In this document: positions 6,642 to 8,106 of the stretch, in pieces | Layout: each line of letters starts with the position of its first letter | Position numbering within the stretch: the first letter of the stretch is position 1 | Assembly: GCA_946403735.1 (NCBI GenBank) | Contig: CAMJAZ010000051.1 | Coordinates: forward strand, 1-8,106 | Length of the DNA: 8,106 bases | Origin: an uncultured Selenomonadales bacterium | GTDB lineage: Bacteria; Bacillota; Negativicutes; Selenomonadales; Selenomonadaceae | Direction of reading: 5' to 3' | Made by a program: the position numbers and the translations under genes | The notes under the pieces: model-generated | Seen by the model: the letters and a program-made list of their open reading frames with translations, nothing else | What the model was told of the DNA's origin: nothing | Database searches by the model: none

Positions 6642-7107
6642 AAAATTTTTTGTACTTTCAGCCGTAATAATTTTTGCGGCGGGAATTTTTTTACTTAAAA
6701 ATCTTTCAGCGGAGGAAAAATTTTCTATGAGCGTTCCTTTAACTGATGAACAACAACTTAAAAATCTTTACGCCGAAATGTGGCAAGCGCTTTTAACTAA
6801 AGATATAAAAAATCTTGATGAACTTCACGGCGACGAATTTATTTTAACTCATATGACTGGAATGAATCAGCCGAAGAAAGAATATTTGCGTTGCGTTCGT
6901 GACGGCGAATTAAATTATTTTTCCGCGCAGGTTGAAAATATTTTCGTCGAAGTTGACGGCTTGAAAGGCAAATTGATTGGGCAGTCAAAAGTTGAAGCGG
7001 CAGTTTTCGGCGGCAGTCGTCACACGTGGCGTTTGCAACTTGACTTCGATGCTGAAAAGCGCGGCGATAAATGGATTTTAACTTACGGTAAGGCGTCAAC
7101 GTACTAG
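6634..7107 (+). CDS. NTF2/SnoaL-like (DUF4440-type) small protein with N-terminal leader
   Basis: The 157-residue frame begins with a leader: MIKKFFVLSAVIIFAAGIF, then LLKNLSA, which is a convincing signal peptide or anchor with a possible cut after LSA. Residues from about 35 resemble NTF2-like/DUF4440 proteins: a helix (LTDEQQLKNLYAEMWQALL), FILTHMTGMNQPKKEYL (70-86), then curved strands ending in WRLQLDFDAEKRGDKWILTYG. The fold is a cone-shaped pocket used for small-molecule binding or isomerase-type activity; function is unassigned. ATG 6634 overlaps the reductase stop by 8 nt and has no good ribosome-binding site, so it would rely on coupling. An in-frame ATG at 6727 (Met32) has GGAGG (6711-6715) 11 nt before it and would give a 126-residue cytoplasmic form. 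Both starts are plausible. I report the longer frame because its leader is well formed. Confidence 0.75.
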   Translation: MIKKFFVLSAVIIFAAGIFLLKNLSAEEKFSMSVPLTDEQQLKNLYAEMWQALLTKDIKNLDELHGDEFILTHMTGMNQPKKEYLRCVRDGELNYFSAQVENIFVEVDGLKGKLIGQSKVEAAVFGGSRHTWRLQLDFDAEKRGDKWILTYGKASTY

Positions 7108-7122
7108 GCGGCGTTATTTTTG

Positions 7123-7153
7123 TTACTTTTTCTTTGACGCAAATAAAAAGTAA
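7123..7153. terminator. Imperfect palindrome after the NTF2-like gene, possible terminator or intergenic repeat
   Basis: TTACTTTTT (7123-7131) and AAAAAGTAA (7145-7153) form a perfect 9-bp stem, extended by TTTG/CAAA around a short GC-containing loop (GACG). It is AT-rich but long for its loop and lies 16 nt after the stop at 7107. A T-run follows neither arm on the plus strand cleanly, so it may be an intergenic repeat and not a Rho-independent terminator. Confidence 0.4.
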
Positions 7154-7190
7154 TTCAAAAACCATAAAACATTAGCAAAATTTAAATTAG

Positions 7191-7211
7191 TCAACACGTA
7201 TTCAACACGTA
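7191..7211. repeat. Tandem 10-bp repeat TCAACACGTA just upstream of the SDR gene
   Basis: TCAACACGTA occurs at 7191-7200 and again at 7202-7211, one base apart, giving an 11-bp period close to one helical turn. A related TCAACGTACTA lies at the end of the NTF2-like gene (about 7096-7106). The repeat ends 23 nt before ATG 7235, so it could be an operator. No clear -10/-35 pair is visible beside it. Confidence 0.4.
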
Positions 7212-7234
7212 CTAAATTTGAGGTGGATTAAATT

Positions 7235-8068
7235 ATGAAAGACGTTGCAGTTTTAGTCGGCTCTGGCAGTATCGGACAAGCGATAATTCGTAGGGTCGGC
7301 GCAGGTAAAAACGTTATACTTGGCGATTTGAAAATTGACGCGGCAAATTCGGCGGCTAAAATTTTGGAAGATGCTGGCTTTAAAACGTCGACATTTGAAG
7401 TTGACATTTCGTCGCGCGAATCAATTTTAAATTTGGTCGAACACGCTAAAAGTTTTGGCGCGATAAAAAATTTTATCTGCGCGGCAGGCGTTTCACCGTC
7501 ACAAGCTCCCGTTTCAGCGATTTTGAAAGTTGATTTGTACGGGACGGCAGTTTTACTTGAAGAATTTGGCAAAGTTATTGCGGACGGCGGCTCTGGCGTA
7601 ATAATTTCGTCGCAAAGTGGACACAGACTCGGCGCATTGACGGAGGAACAAAATTTTCAGCTGGCAACTTCACCGACTGAAAAACTTTTGGAAATTGACT
7701 TCATAAAAAATATTTCCGATACGTTGAAAGCTTATCAATATTCAAAGCGTTGCAATGTTCTGCGCGTGGCTTATGAGGCTACACGTTGGGGCAAACGCGG
7801 TGCAACTGTAAATTCAATTAGTCCTGGCATTATTATAACGCCGCTTGCTAATGACGAACTGCATGGACCGCGTAAAGACGGCTACTTAAAAATGATTGAC
7901 GGTTCACCAGCCAAACGCGCAGGAACTCCTGATGAAGTTGGCGACCTTGCGGAATTTTTAATGTCAAGTCGTGGAAAATTTATCAGCGGTGCAGATTTTT
8001 TGATTGACGGCGGAACAACGGCGTCTTATTGGTACGGCGATTTGCAATATTTGAAGACAACGCATTAA
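7235..8068 (+). CDS. Short-chain dehydrogenase/reductase (SDR family oxidoreductase)
   Basis: The 277-residue protein starts at ATG 7235, 8 nt after GAGGTGG (7220-7226). The Rossmann nucleotide-binding loop is VGSGSIGQAI (8-17), a GxGxxG form in place of the usual TGxxxGxG. Asp31 in LGDLK at the end of beta-2 favours NAD(H) over NADP(H). VDISS (56-60) and ICAAGVSPS (81-89, the NAG equivalent) follow, then IISSQSGH (123-130) with the catalytic Ser at 126 or 128. The catalytic pair is Tyr167 and Lys171 in AYQYSK, then VNSISPGIIITPLA (192-205). The C-terminus carries RAGTPDEVGDLAEFLMS and FISGADFLIDGG. The Ser-Tyr distance of about 40 residues is longer than the usual 12-14, so there is an insertion, seen in a recognised SDR subgroup with 'HAYQxSKR'. 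It is probably a cytoplasmic alcohol/ketone oxidoreductase. It lies 127 nt after the previous gene and is likely a separate transcription unit. Confidence 0.9.
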   Translation: MKDVAVLVGSGSIGQAIIRRVGAGKNVILGDLKIDAANSAAKILEDAGFKTSTFEVDISSRESILNLVEHAKSFGAIKNFICAAGVSPSQAPVSAILKVDLYGTAVLLEEFGKVIADGGSGVIISSQSGHRLGALTEEQNFQLATSPTEKLLEIDFIKNISDTLKAYQYSKRCNVLRVAYEATRWGKRGATVNSISPGIIITPLANDELHGPRKDGYLKMIDGSPAKRAGTPDEVGDLAEFLMSSRGKFISGADFLIDGGTTASYWYGDLQYLKTTH

Positions 8069-8106
8069 TACTTTATTGTTCAATGATTAAACTTTGACGT
8101 AACAGA

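Noticed and set aside
6839..7165. A 108-codon minus-strand open frame across the NTF2-like gene and the following gap
   Set aside because: No family resemblance and no ribosome-binding site. It runs through the palindrome at 7123-7153 and overlaps a better supported plus-strand gene.
1..8106. CRISPR array, tRNA/rRNA genes, restriction or toxin-antitoxin system
   Set aside because: No regularly spaced repeats, tRNA-like cloverleaf, rRNA sequence or defence-system motifs were seen on either strand. The only mobile-element signal is the TnpB material at the left end.

Overview
The window is AT-rich and reads like low-GC Firmicutes-type DNA. Most genes follow strong purine-rich ribosome-binding sites (AGAGGAGG, AAAGGAGAG, GAGGAGG, GAGGTGG). 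A lipobox lipoprotein, exported proteins with short leaders and strictly redox-type enzymes suggest an anaerobe. A Negativicutes/Selenomonadales or clostridial gut or rumen bacterium would fit, but this is an inference from style and not from a marker gene.

Region by region. Positions 1-131 (minus) hold the N-terminus of an IS200/IS605-type TnpB (OrfB) that runs off the left edge. Positions 220-424 (minus) hold a decayed C-terminal piece of a second TnpB, so the left ~0.5 kb is transposon debris. After an apparently non-coding AT-rich leader (425-697) comes an operon-like pair on the plus strand: an exported alpha/beta hydrolase (698-1816) and, overlapping by one base, a hexapeptide-repeat sugar O-acetyltransferase (1816-2373). 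A large aldo/keto reductase with its own ribosome-binding site follows (2467-3459). Its stop codon overlaps that of a convergent GNAT acetyltransferase (3456-3951, minus), which is split by one extra G in a G5 run. A divergent promoter region (3952-4126) then leads into a second plus-strand operon: a DUF362 protein (4127-5065), a lipoprotein flavodoxin (5094-5771), a DkgA-type aldo/keto reductase (5790-6641) and an NTF2/SnoaL-like protein (6634-7107). An intergenic stretch with an imperfect palindrome and a short tandem repeat (7108-7234) precedes a short-chain dehydrogenase (7235-8068).

Together the genes form an accessory redox and small-molecule modification neighbourhood: two NADPH-type aldo/keto reductases, one SDR, an exported flavodoxin, a DUF362 protein, an esterase-like hydrolase and two acetyltransferases. 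Similar mixtures of aldo/keto reductase, flavodoxin, hydrolase and NTF2-like genes are familiar from anaerobe genomes and are usually thought to handle reactive carbonyls or other electrophiles. The true substrates cannot be read from the sequence. I saw no clearly novel defence or mobile system. The most notable points are the two G-run frameshifts, the tandem TnpB remnants, the possible dual start of the NTF2-like gene, and the exported flavodoxin co-transcribed with cytoplasmic-looking reductases.
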